Shown piece after piece: positions 25,742 through 36,477 of a stretch of 64,000 nt of DNA. Both the position numbers and the translations under genes were made by a program. The notes under the pieces were generated by a model. It was not told where the DNA came from, made no database searches, and saw only the letters and a list, made by a program, of their open reading frames with translations. The stretch is from Pseudomonas sp. CCC3.1 (GTDB taxonomy: Bacteria > Pseudomonadota > Gammaproteobacteria > Pseudomonadales > Pseudomonadaceae), in the NCBI RefSeq assembly GCF_034347405.1, contig NZ_CP133778.1, positions 5,554,501-5,618,500 on the forward strand, in the 5' to 3' direction. Numbering within the stretch: the stretch's first letter is position 1; every line of letters starts with the position of its first letter.

Positions 25742-26772
25742 CACGTTGGCTCGCCCCTTAGCCCGCTCAGCCATTGCGGAATACGGCGTTCAAGGTAGTA
25801 ATCGGGTTTTCTCGCAGAGCCGCCAAAGAATCCGACATGCCCGCCCTTGGCGTGCAACTCCAGTTGGGTGCTCGCTGACAGTTCGCTAGCGTTGGGGATG
25901 CTGTGCTTGAACACGAAGGGATCGTCTTCGGACTGAATAATCAGGGTTGGCGTGTCGATGGTGCCAAGAAAGTAGCGGCTCGACGCCCGGCGGTAGTAAT
26001 CCTCGACATTGAGGTAGCCGTTCAGTGGCGCTGTGACCCGGTCGTCGAACTCCCAGAAGGTGCGCATTTTGCTCAATGACTTTACGGAGCCCAATTTAGC
26101 CAGCGTGGCCAGGCTTTCGTGTTTGTCATCGCGCTGGAACCGGTGTTGCTTGAGTTTCAGGTAAGCCAGCATCTCGCGCATGAAATGCGCCTGATACACC
26201 TTTGAAAAGCCCATGCCAATGCGGTCGGCGCACTGATCCAGACGAAACGGTACCGACACCGCGACCGCGCCATGCAGGCCGCTTTCGCTGCCCGACTCGC
26301 CCAAATACTTGAGCAGCACATTGCCCCCCAGCGAATAGCCCACGGCATACAGCGGCGCTAACGGGTGCTTGGCCCGCAACTGCGCCACGACTTCAGCCAG
26401 GTCCTCGCTGGCGCCGGAATGGTAGCTGCGGGTCAGCAGGTTGGGCTCGCCAGAGCAGCCGCGCCAGTTCAGCGCGACACTGGTCCAGCCTTGTGTCGCG
26501 AGTGCGGTTTGCAAACCCAGCACATAGTGCGACCCCGAAGAACCCGTGAGGCCATGCAGCACCAGCACCACCGGCGCATTGGCTGCGGGCGTGCCGTGCC
26601 AGTCCAGGTCCACAAAGTCGCCGTCTTTTAGCCACAGACGCTCTCGCTGATGGCTAATGACGGGTTTGGTGCGCCACAGCGGCCCCCATAATGTTTGCAA
26701 ATGAGGGTTGCTGAAGCCTGAAGCTGGAGTGAACAGTTCCACGGGTAACGCAGGGGAAGCGAGGGCGCGCAC
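25741..26772 (-). CDS. Alpha/beta-fold hydrolase, YheT-like
   Basis: A 343-residue hydrolase of the YheT/embryogenesis-associated EMB8 family. It shows the oxyanion/leader segment VVLVLHGLTGSSGSHYV near residue 65 and the nucleophile elbow GYSLGGN near residue 143. The late acid and histidine positions are in QSEDDPF and KGGHVGF. The start is GTG at 26772. It is coupled to the AraC gene by a one-base overlap. The natural substrate is unknown (esterase-type activity is expected). Confidence 0.85.
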   Translation of the reverse strand: MRALASPALPVELFTPASGFSNPHLQTLWGPLWRTKPVISHQRERLWLKDGDFVDLDWHGTPAANAPVVLVLHGLTGSSGSHYVLGLQTALATQGWTSVALNWRGCSGEPNLLTRSYHSGASEDLAEVVAQLRAKHPLAPLYAVGYSLGGNVLLKYLGESGSESGLHGAVAVSVPFRLDQCADRIGMGFSKVYQAHFMREMLAYLKLKQHRFQRDDKHESLATLAKLGSVKSLSKMRTFWEFDDRVTAPLNGYLNVEDYYRRASSRYFLGTIDTPTLIIQSEDDPFVFKHSIPNASELSASTQLELHAKGGHVGFFGGSARKPDYYLERRIPQWLSGLRGEPT

Positions 26773-26932
26773 TTAAGTTCTCAGTCGGTGACAGGTGTCG
26801 GAAACTGCCTAAGTTGCCACAACACGGCTCGGTGCCCAAGCAGTGTGTGCAGCGCGATGCTCATCCAATGGGTCAAATGTCAGAGCAGCTGGCGCCCAGC
26901 TTCTACAAAATGTCGAGGGTAAAGCGTGGGGA

Positions 26933-28186
26933 TCAGGATTCGCGCGGCAGGCTATGCGCGACGCTCAAGCGCTCCGGGCTGAAGTACATGTTGGCCACAC
27001 GCTGGATGTCATCTGCCGTCACGTTTTGGATCTGCTCTGCTTCACTGTCGATCAACTCCAATGGTTGCCCGATGGCGGCCAGGTTGCCAAGGAGCGAGGC
27101 CTGTAACTCCAGGGTGTCCCGCTCTGCCAGGCTTTCAAGGGCCTGCTGTTGGCCGTACGTCAAGGTTTCGGCATCCAGTGCGCGGTGTTTGAGTGATTCC
27201 AGCAGCTGTTTGATTTCCAGCTCTACCTGTTGCAGTGACAGCGATGACTCTGCGCCCAGGGTGGCCGCCAGCAGAAAGAGGTCATCGTTCGGGCGGAAGA
27301 TCGGGAGTTGGCTGACCACGCTGTACAGCGTGTCTTTGCCTTCAGACAAACGTAACGGCAGCCATGCCTCTGGACCTTTGGTCAGCAGGGCGCTGATCAC
27401 TTGCAGAACGCGAATGTCGTTAGTGGCGCCAGGGGTTGCGAGGCTTGGCGTATTAAAGGCCATTTGCAGCCGTGGCAGTGGCGTATCGAGGTGCTGGACC
27501 AACCGGCGTGGCTCGCCTGTATATATGTGGGCGGGCTGCTCTGTCGGGGTAAGACTGTTGAAGGGCTTGATGTCGCCAAACAGGCGCTGGATCAATGGCT
27601 GGATGTCTTCGAGCGTCGTATCGCCAGCGATGACCAGAACCGAATTATTGGGCGCGTAACCTTCTTCATGCCAGCGCAGGACGTCGGCCACCGTCACGCG
27701 TGCAAGGTCGTCGATATTGCCGAATTTGTACGCTTTGCGTGCTTGAGGAAAAATCAGTTGCTCGAACGGCATGGTCATCCAGTAGTCGGAACTGAAGTAC
27801 GGTTCGCCCTCTTCGAGTTCTTGAGTGCGCTTGATGCCTTTATCGAGCCGCTCCTGGGACAGCGTCTGAGGCTCCATTCTGGCGGCGAGCAATTGCAGCA
27901 CTGTCTGCAGATCGGCGCTGGGCGCTTCGAGGCTGTAGGTACTGAGGTGATAATCAATCCAGCCGTTGGCCACGGCGCCGATTTTTCGCTCAAGGTCTTT
28001 GTCCTTGAAGGTCGCGCCACCTGCCAGATACGCCAGCCCGCGCTGGTTTGGGCGTTCATGGTCGGTGCCCACCTTGTGGGACAGCGAGGCACAAATGTCT
28101 GGCGTACGGTGGTCCTGGCGCACGATTACCAGCAGGCCGTTATCCAGTGTGTAGGCGTGAGTCGGTTTTTCAGCAGCAAAGGTCAT
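26933..28186 (-). CDS. Degenerate M16 (insulinase-family) peptidase paralogue, predicted inactive
   Basis: A 417-residue M16B-fold protein alignable along its whole length with the zinc peptidase encoded at 30467-31822. The shared N-terminal THxxxLDNGLxVIVRxDHR and the C-terminal LSVAH are clear. At the zinc site H-A-L-E-H is replaced by Y53-L-A-G-G57, and the downstream zinc glutamate region is also altered (KRTQELEEG), so metal and catalysis should be lost. It has no signal peptide, unlike the active paralogue. It is separated from rsmD by a 189-base gap with two hairpins. A structural or regulatory partner role is possible. It is not broken by frameshift or stop. Confidence 0.83.
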   Translation of the reverse strand: MTFAAEKPTHAYTLDNGLLVIVRQDHRTPDICASLSHKVGTDHERPNQRGLAYLAGGATFKDKDLERKIGAVANGWIDYHLSTYSLEAPSADLQTVLQLLAARMEPQTLSQERLDKGIKRTQELEEGEPYFSSDYWMTMPFEQLIFPQARKAYKFGNIDDLARVTVADVLRWHEEGYAPNNSVLVIAGDTTLEDIQPLIQRLFGDIKPFNSLTPTEQPAHIYTGEPRRLVQHLDTPLPRLQMAFNTPSLATPGATNDIRVLQVISALLTKGPEAWLPLRLSEGKDTLYSVVSQLPIFRPNDDLFLLAATLGAESSLSLQQVELEIKQLLESLKHRALDAETLTYGQQQALESLAERDTLELQASLLGNLAAIGQPLELIDSEAEQIQNVTADDIQRVANMYFSPERLSVAHSLPRES

Positions 28187-28310
28187 TTTTCACATTCCGT
28201 TGTTCTTGAACACGCCAGCCGGTGTGCAGATGCACACGGGGCGAGTGATCAGTTAGAACCGGCAGAATGCGCTGGCGCAGGGTGCTGGGTGCGGTACATA
28301 AATAGAGCGG

Positions 28311-28355
28311 ATTGCACAAGAATGTGTGCAATCGTTGCCGCAATGCGCGGCAGCG
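28311..28355. terminator. Two tandem hairpins downstream of rsmD
   Basis: One stem is ATTGCACA / TGTGCAAT (perfect 8 bp, 6-base loop, 28311-28332). The second, directly next to it, is CGTTGCCGC / GCGGCAGCG (one wobble pair, 28333-28355). It lies 20 bases past the rsmD stop on the minus strand. It probably ends or trims the M16-M16-rsmD transcript. There is no clear T-run. Confidence 0.5.
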
Positions 28356-28375
28356 ACTGCACAGATCAGCGGTAG

Positions 28376-28984
28376 TTACTGCGCTGTGGGAGCCTGAACC
28401 GCTTCGCGCTGCCACAGGGCGTAGTTCACCCCCCCGGCTTTTTGCTCACGGTGTAGACGCCAGTTGCCGGGCAAGCCCAGTTCGGACGGGCGCAACTCGC
28501 TTTCGGTGTAGATCCAGGCGTCCTCTGTCAGCCAGCCGCGTTGCTCCAGCAGGTCGCAGGCAGGCTTGAGCAGTTCTTTGTTAAACGGCGGGTCAAGGAA
28601 CACCACGTCAAAGGTGTCGCTCGGGGTCGCGTCCAGGAAGCGCAGCGCATCGGTCTGTTGCACGTCACCGATGGTGCAGCGCAGCAGGCCCATGTTTTCG
28701 CGGATGTTGGAGATGGCGTCACGATTGCTGTCCAGGGCCAGGCCTTTGGCCGCGCCACGCGACAAGGCTTCAAGGAACAGCGCGCCGCTGCCGGCGAACA
28801 CGTCCAGCACCTTGGCGCCGGCGATGTACGGGGCCAACCAGTTGAACAGGGTTTCACGGACACGGTCTGGCGTGGGGCGCAGGCCTTCTACATGGGGGAA
28901 GTCGAGTTTGCGGCTGCGCCATTCCCCGCCAATGATGCGTAACTGACCGGCACCTGAGTGCGATGTGTTTTTTGGCTTTGCCAT
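28376..28984 (-). CDS. rsmD: 16S rRNA (guanine966-N2)-methyltransferase
   Basis: A 202-residue SAM-dependent methyltransferase acting on 16S rRNA in the assembled small subunit. It shows LRIIGGEWRSRKL at the N-terminus, LRPTPDRVRETLFNWL, the SAM loop VLDVFAGSGALFLEALSRG near residue 60 and the catalytic D-P-P-F in VVFLDPPF near residue 130. The start overlaps the stop of the upstream M16 gene by one base (TAATG), so it is the last gene of that operon. Confidence 0.96.
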   Translation of the reverse strand: MAKPKNTSHSGAGQLRIIGGEWRSRKLDFPHVEGLRPTPDRVRETLFNWLAPYIAGAKVLDVFAGSGALFLEALSRGAAKGLALDSNRDAISNIRENMGLLRCTIGDVQQTDALRFLDATPSDTFDVVFLDPPFNKELLKPACDLLEQRGWLTEDAWIYTESELRPSELGLPGNWRLHREQKAGGVNYALWQREAVQAPTAQ

Positions 28985-30474
28985 TAATGCTCCGGAACCC
29001 CAAGAGGTTGCTCTGAAGGTTTATCGGTAGGAGGTGGCAGTGGTTTTTGCGGCACGGTTGGGCCAGCGGTCACTACGACCATTTTGTCGGCGCTCAAGTG
29101 CTTGTTCATGGCGTCTTTGACCTGTTCGATCGTCAGGTTTTGGGACTGCTGCCTTAGGGTTTCGAGATAGTCCAAAGGCAGATCATAGAAGCCTATCGCG
29201 CCCAGTTGGCCGACGATTGCCGCGTTACTGGCGGTTGACAGCGGGAAGCTGCCAGCGAATTCACGCTTGGCATCGTCGAGTTCTTTTTGCGTCGGACCGT
29301 TTTTCAGGTAGTCAGCCAAAATGTCTTGCACCAGTTTGAGCGTGTTTTCGCTCAATTCGGCACGGGTTTGCAGGTTGATCATGAACGGGCCGCGCGCCTG
29401 CATGGGGCTAAAGCTTGAGTAAACGCCGTAGGTGAGGCCACGTTTTTCACGCACCTCGGTCATCAGGCGGGTACCAAAGCCACCGCCGCCCAAGACTTTG
29501 TTGCCCAGCAGCAACGCGGGGTAGTCAGGGTTGTCGCGGTCGACACCCAGTTGGGCCAGCAGCAGTTGGGTCTGCTTGGACGGGAACTCAATGTGGGTTT
29601 CGCCCGCTTTAGGCTCGACCGGTTGCGCAACTTTGGCCACCGCAGGGCCTTTAGGCAGTGCAGCCGACACTTGAGCTGCCATGGCTTCGGCTTCGGCGCG
29701 AGACAGATCGCCGACAATCGCAATCACCGCGTTGCCAGCGGTATAGGCCTTGTTGTGGAAAGCCTTGATCTGATCGAGGGTGATCGAGCCGATGCTTTGG
29801 GCTGAGCCGTCGGTGGGGTGCCCGTAAGGATGGCTGCCGTACAGACGGCTGAACAGTTCATTGCTCGCCAGCTTGGCAGGGTTTTGTTTTTGAACTTCAA
29901 AGCCTGCGAGCAGCTGGTTTTTGATGCGTGCCAGCGAGTCGGCCGGGAAGGTGGGTTTGCCCACTACTTCGGCAAACAGGTTGAGTGCCGAGGTGCGCTT
30001 GTCGACATCGCTGAGGCTGCGCAACGAAGCAATGGCCATGTCGCGATAAGCGCCATTGCCAAATGCTGCGCCCAAGCCTTCAAAACCTTGTGCAATGGCG
30101 CCAACGTCTTTACCCGCCACACCTTCGTTGAGCATGGCGTTGGTCAGCACTGCCAAACCCGGGGTGTTCTCGTCCTGGCTGCTACCGGCGGCAAACGTCA
30201 GGCTCAGGTCGAACATCGGCAGTTCACGGGCCTCGACGAACAGCACCTTGGCGCCTTCGGCGGTTTGCCAGGTTTGGACATTCAGTTTGCGATTAGTGGG
30301 GGCCTTGCCGTCGAGTTCAGCCAGAGACTCTAACTTGCGCTCGGACTTGGCTTGATCCAGGGTCTGGCCGGCCACCGATTCTGCGGGGCTGGCGAAATAG
30401 TAGCCGAGTACGCCGACCAGAACCGCAGTGGTCAGGGCGAGCAGGGCGTAGCGGGGGCCTTTACGCTCACTCAT
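28984..30474 (-). CDS. M16B peptidase-family partner subunit (R/Y type, no zinc motif)
   Basis: A 496-residue protein with an N-terminal membrane anchor or uncleaved signal (LLALTTAVLVGVLGYYFASP). It lacks HxxEH (the matching stretch is VLTNAMLNEG). It keeps the substrate-binding R/Y segment VREKRGLTYGVYSSF typical of the non-catalytic subunit in two-chain M16B peptidases. Together with the catalytic protein upstream it should form a periplasmic heterodimeric peptidase. The start at 30474 overlaps the upstream gene by 8 bases. An earlier in-frame start at 30504 would add a basic leader. Confidence 0.87.
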   Translation of the reverse strand: MSERKGPRYALLALTTAVLVGVLGYYFASPAESVAGQTLDQAKSERKLESLAELDGKAPTNRKLNVQTWQTAEGAKVLFVEARELPMFDLSLTFAAGSSQDENTPGLAVLTNAMLNEGVAGKDVGAIAQGFEGLGAAFGNGAYRDMAIASLRSLSDVDKRTSALNLFAEVVGKPTFPADSLARIKNQLLAGFEVQKQNPAKLASNELFSRLYGSHPYGHPTDGSAQSIGSITLDQIKAFHNKAYTAGNAVIAIVGDLSRAEAEAMAAQVSAALPKGPAVAKVAQPVEPKAGETHIEFPSKQTQLLLAQLGVDRDNPDYPALLLGNKVLGGGGFGTRLMTEVREKRGLTYGVYSSFSPMQARGPFMINLQTRAELSENTLKLVQDILADYLKNGPTQKELDDAKREFAGSFPLSTASNAAIVGQLGAIGFYDLPLDYLETLRQQSQNLTIEQVKDAMNKHLSADKMVVVTAGPTVPQKPLPPPTDKPSEQPLGVPEH

Positions 30475-31822
30475 GGGTCTTCTCCTCGGGCAGTACATGC
30501 GCAACGCTGAGGCGGTCGCGAGTGAAATAGGTACGAGCGGCCTGTTGAATGTCGGCCGGGGTGACCTTTTGCAGGTCAGCCAATTCGCTGTCCATCAACT
30601 TCCATGACAGGCCCACGGTTTCGAGTTGGCCAATCGAGGAGGCCTGGCTGGTGATCGAGTCGCGCTCGTAGACCAGACCGGCAATCACTTGGGCGCGCAC
30701 ACGCTCAAGCTCTTCAGCGCTAGGCGGGGTCTTTTTCAAGTCATCCAGCAAGCGCCACAGTCCGGCTTCGGTCTGGGCCAGCGTGACTTTTTTCTGGCTG
30801 TTGGGCATTGCCGACAGCAAGAACAGGCTGTCGCCACGGGTGAAAGCGTTGTAACTGGACGAGGCGCTGGACACCAGTTCTTCGCCGCGTTCCAGTTGAG
30901 TCGGCATGCGAGCGCTATAGCCGCCGTCCAACAGTGCCGAGATCAGGCGCAGGGCGTTGGCGGTCACGGGGTCTATGGCTGTGGCAACGCTCGGGACGTT
31001 GAAGCCCAGCATCAGACTGGGCAGTTGCGTTTGAACGTGGATCTTGAGCAGGCGCTCACCGGGAGTGGCCAGTTCGAGCGGTATTTTGGCCGCCGGAATA
31101 TCACGCTTGGGCACCGGGCCAAAGTAGCGCTGGGCCAGGGCTTTGACTTCATCCGGGGTCACGTCACCGACTACCACCAAGGTGGCGTTGTTGGGGGCGT
31201 ACCATTCTTCGTACCAGGCGCGCAGCTCGGCAACATTCATGCGCTCCAGATCAACCATCCAGCCGATGGTAGGCGTGTGGTAGCCGCTGGACGGGTAAGC
31301 CATGGCGCTGAAAATTTCATACGCCTTGCTCATCGGCTGGTCGTCAGTGCGCAGGCGACGTTCTTCTTTAATCACCTCGATTTCGCGCTTGAACTCTTCT
31401 GGCGGCAGGCGAAGGCTGGCCATGCGGTCGGCTTCCAGCTCAAAGGCAACGCCCAGGCGGTCACGGGCCAGCACTTGGTAGTAGGCCGTGTAGTCGTCGC
31501 TGGTGAAGGCGTTTTCCTGGGCCCCCAGATCGCGCAAAATCAACGACGCTTCGCCGGGGCCGACTTTGTTACTGCCCTTGAACATCATGTGCTCAAGAGC
31601 GTGGGACAGGCCGGTCTTGCCGGGTGTCTCGTAACTGGAACCCACCTTGTACCAAACCTGCGATACCACGACTGGGGCGCGGTGGTCTTCACGCACGATG
31701 ACCTTGAGGCCATTGTCCAGACGAAACTCGTGGGTGGGTTGTGTATCGGCAGCAAAGGCCGAAAGCGGGACTAAAACTGTGCTGAAGAACAGGCCAGCAG
31801 CGTGGCGGGCTAGAGCATTCAT
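30467..31822 (-). CDS. Zinc-dependent M16B peptidase, catalytic subunit
   Basis: A 451-residue secreted peptidase. The signal peptide ends near AFA-AD (residue 24/25). The inverted zinc motif H74-A-L-E77-H78 and the downstream glutamate in EIEVIKEERR are complete. It is the first gene of the operon catalytic M16 - partner M16 - rsmD, and faces ftsY divergently. It probably degrades peptides in the periplasm together with its R/Y partner. The physiological substrate is unknown. Confidence 0.91.
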   Translation of the reverse strand: MNALARHAAGLFFSTVLVPLSAFAADTQPTHEFRLDNGLKVIVREDHRAPVVVSQVWYKVGSSYETPGKTGLSHALEHMMFKGSNKVGPGEASLILRDLGAQENAFTSDDYTAYYQVLARDRLGVAFELEADRMASLRLPPEEFKREIEVIKEERRLRTDDQPMSKAYEIFSAMAYPSSGYHTPTIGWMVDLERMNVAELRAWYEEWYAPNNATLVVVGDVTPDEVKALAQRYFGPVPKRDIPAAKIPLELATPGERLLKIHVQTQLPSLMLGFNVPSVATAIDPVTANALRLISALLDGGYSARMPTQLERGEELVSSASSSYNAFTRGDSLFLLSAMPNSQKKVTLAQTEAGLWRLLDDLKKTPPSAEELERVRAQVIAGLVYERDSITSQASSIGQLETVGLSWKLMDSELADLQKVTPADIQQAARTYFTRDRLSVAHVLPEEKTHE

Positions 31823-32178
31823 TCGTTTTTAAACCTGTTGGGCTGCCCGCTTGGCCTTAGCGTCTGCGGGTGATGAGGTGCTAGGATACTGATCCGTTTT
31901 ACTGGCGGCCACGTCTATCAAGCCAATGACGATCAGACCACGTTTGATCGGGCAGTATAGGAGCCGACCTGAAAGTGTGGATGTATCTCGGTAAATTTCG
32001 TTTTTTTGCCGATTTTCCCGCTTCAGATCTGAGTTAAGACGAAGTTATAGGGGTGTTTCTTTACACTCTGAATAAGTTGTGTGCGAACGAGCTGACAAAA
32101 AAACAGTCTTTTTCGTACCGAATATTATTTGCCGGGGCGCCACAGTGGCGCTTCGCTACGATGAGATAGCCGTCCTCC
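31823..32178. other. Divergent intergenic region (356 bp) between M16 peptidase and ftsY
   Basis: This region holds the promoters for two divergent units. AT-rich tracts are present around 31990-32120, and a GGCGCCAC/GTGGCGC-type hairpin lies about 30 bases before the ftsY start (near 32136-32152). I see no small gene or repeat of the families found elsewhere in the window. Confidence 0.55.
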
Positions 32179-34351
<2,173 letters not shown>

Positions 34352-34355
<4 letters not shown>

Positions 34356-35377
34356 GTGCAACACGCAGCCCCAAGGTATCCGAGCGCGTCGCGCCGAAGG
34401 CCGCCGATCCACAGCCGCCGAAAAAGAAAAAACACGACGAAGACGATGGTCCTAGCTTCGCAATGTTGTTTCAGGCCTGGGTTGAGTCGCACCGCGCCAG
34501 CCTGCTCGACAGCTTGCGGCGTTTGGGCAAGCAGCCGATAGGCAGCTTTTTTACCTGCCTGGTGATGGCGGTGGCCCTGAGCTTGCCGATGGGCTTGTCA
34601 TTGTTGCTTAACAACGTCGAGCGACTGGGTGGTTCATGGCAGCGTGCGGCGCAGATTTCGTTGTACTTGCAGATGGACGCCAGCAGTGAGCAGGGCGAGC
34701 AATTAAGCAATCAGATAAAAGGTATGGCTGGGGTCGCGGACGCTGAATTTATCAGTCGCGAAAAAGCCCTGGATGAGTTCCAGCAGCAGTCAGGGCTGGG
34801 CGAAGCGCTCAAAGAGCTGCCGGATAACCCGTTGCCGGGCGTGGTGCTGGTGACCCCGAATGAGGTCGATAAAGCCACCCTCGAGGCCTTGCGCGAGCGA
34901 CTTGCTGCGTTGCCGAAGGTGCAACAGGCGCAACTTGATCTAGTCTGGGTCGAACGCTTGGCGGCCATCCTGAAATTGGGTGACCGGTTTGTGTTTGGCC
35001 TGACCGTGCTGTTGGTCTCGGCGTTGCTGCTGGTCATCGGTAATACGATCCGCCTGCACATCGAGAACCGTCGTATCGAAATTGAAGTGATCAAGCTGGT
35101 CGGTGGTACAGACAGCTATGTACGTAGGCCGTTTCTTTACATGGGCGCGCTTTACGGATTTGGAGCCGGGATTTTGTCCTGGGGTGTATTGGCGTACGGC
35201 CTGAACTGGCTCAACGATGCCGTTGTAGGGCTGGCCGGATTGTATGGCAGCAATTTTGCACTGGCCGGAGTGCCAGTAGCCGATGGTCTGTCGCTCTTGC
35301 TTGGCGCGGTGCTGTTAGGGTATATCGGTGCATGGATTGCAGTAGCGCGTCACTTACGTGAGCTTTCGCCCAAGTAG
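34352..35377 (+). CDS. ftsX: Cell division membrane protein FtsX
   Basis: A 341-residue inner-membrane protein, partner of FtsE. It has a cytoplasmic N-terminus rich in basic residues (KKKKHDEDD), a first membrane helix near residues 70-90, a periplasmic domain that in relatives activates murein-hydrolase regulators, and three C-terminal helices. The FtsX-type segment LLVSALLLVIGNTIRLHIENRR is near residue 225. It overlaps ftsE by 4 bases and precedes rpoH by 114 bases with a promoter in between. Confidence 0.95.
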
Positions 35378-35415
35378 TTTCCTTTTTACCTGTTGACCTT
35401 TTCAGCTATTTTCGG

Positions 35416-35442
35416 GAACTTTTTTCAGGGTTCCCGGTCAAC
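35416..35442 (+). promoter_or_regulatory. rpoH: Sigma-E/AlgU-type promoter of rpoH
   Basis: A GAACTT -35 element (35416-35421) and a TCAAC -10-like element (35438-35442) are separated by exactly 16 bases, about 50 bases before the rpoH start. This matches the extracytoplasmic stress sigma consensus (GAACTT-N16-TCTGA type), which is known to drive rpoH in gamma-proteobacteria. Confidence 0.65.
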
Positions 35443-35491
35443 TTTCGCAGTGCTGAACTGCACGAGTTATGTAAGACGGAGGTTTTTTCGT

Positions 35492-36346
35492 ATGACCACT
35501 TCTTTGCAACCTGCGTATGCGTTGGTCCCTGGTGCGAACCTTGAGGCCTATGTCAACACGGTGAACAGCATTCCATTGCTGACACCGGAGCAGGAGCGTG
35601 AACTGGCCGAGAGTCTCTACTATGAGCAGGATTTGGGGGCGGCTCGGCAGATGGTGCTCGCCCACCTGCGTTTTGTTGTACACATTGCCCGTAGTTATTC
35701 GGGTTATGGCTTGGCTCAGGCAGACCTGATCCAAGAAGGTAACGTCGGCCTGATGAAGGCGGTCAAACGCTTCAACCCTGAAATGGGTGTGCGTCTGGTG
35801 TCTTTCGCTGTGCACTGGATCAAAGCAGAGATCCACGAGTTCATCTTGCGTAACTGGCGGATCGTGAAAGTCGCGACCACCAAGGCTCAGCGCAAATTGT
35901 TCTTTAACCTGCGCAGCCAGAAAAAACGTTTGGCCTGGCTGAACAATGAAGAAGTTCATCGTGTGGCTGAAAGCCTCGGCGTAGAGCCTCGCGAAGTCCG
36001 CGAGATGGAAAGCCGCCTGACTGGCCACGACATGGCGTTCGATCCGGCAGCAGAAGCTGACGACGACAGTGCATTCCAGTCGCCAGCCAATTATCTGGAA
36101 GACCACCGGTACGACCCGGCGCGTCAACTGGAAGACGCTGACTGGACCGATAACTCCAACACCAACCTGCACGAAGCGTTGGAAGTGTTGGACGAGCGTA
36201 GCCGTGACATTCTGTATCAGCGCTGGTTGGCTGAAGAGAAAGCCACGCTGCACGACCTGGCCCAGAAATACAACGTGTCAGCCGAGCGGATTCGTCAGCT
36301 GGAAAAAAGCGCGATGAACAAGCTCAAATTGTCGATCGCCGCCTAA
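35492..36346 (+). CDS. rpoH: RNA polymerase sigma-32 (heat-shock) factor
   Basis: A 284-residue group-3 sigma factor for heat-shock genes. The RpoH box is QRKLFFNLR (near residue 132). Region 2 shows DLIQEGNVGLMKAVKRF and FAVHWIKAEIHEFI, and region 4 ends NVSAERIRQLEKSAMNKLK. The start at 35492 (MTTSLQPAYA) follows a GACGGAGG ribosome site about 10 bases upstream; an upstream in-frame start within the promoter region is rejected. A strong terminator follows the stop. Confidence 0.97.
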   Translation: MTTSLQPAYALVPGANLEAYVNTVNSIPLLTPEQERELAESLYYEQDLGAARQMVLAHLRFVVHIARSYSGYGLAQADLIQEGNVGLMKAVKRFNPEMGVRLVSFAVHWIKAEIHEFILRNWRIVKVATTKAQRKLFFNLRSQKKRLAWLNNEEVHRVAESLGVEPREVREMESRLTGHDMAFDPAAEADDDSAFQSPANYLEDHRYDPARQLEDADWTDNSNTNLHEALEVLDERSRDILYQRWLAEEKATLHDLAQKYNVSAERIRQLEKSAMNKLKLSIAA

Positions 36347-36360
36347 CCCGGCCCGACAAA

Positions 36361-36391
36361 AAAACGCCCCGATCAGATCGGGGCGTTTTTG
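36361..36391 (+). terminator. rho-independent terminator after rpoH
   Basis: The stem AAAACGCCCCGAT / ATCGGGGCGTTTTT has a 3-base loop followed by TG-TTTG, 14 bases after the rpoH stop. The A-tract on the left also allows function on the minus strand, towards transcripts leaving mtgA. Confidence 0.92.
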
Positions 36392-36409
36392 TTTGTGTTG
36401 CAAATACAG

Positions 36410-36477
36410 TGTAGGAGCGAGCTTGCCTCGCGATCTTTTGATCGTTTAAAAGATCGCGAGGCAAGCTCGCTCCTACA
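36410..36477. repeat. REP-type palindrome, copy 5
   Basis: A 68-bp inverted repeat of the main family, just beyond the rpoH terminator. Its right end supplies the TAG stop codon of the convergent mtgA gene. Confidence 0.94.

Noticed and set aside
35393..35491. N-terminal extension of RpoH from an upstream in-frame ATG-like start
   Set aside because: This stretch contains the sigma-E promoter elements and the ribosome site for the start at 35492. The translated leader is not RpoH-like.
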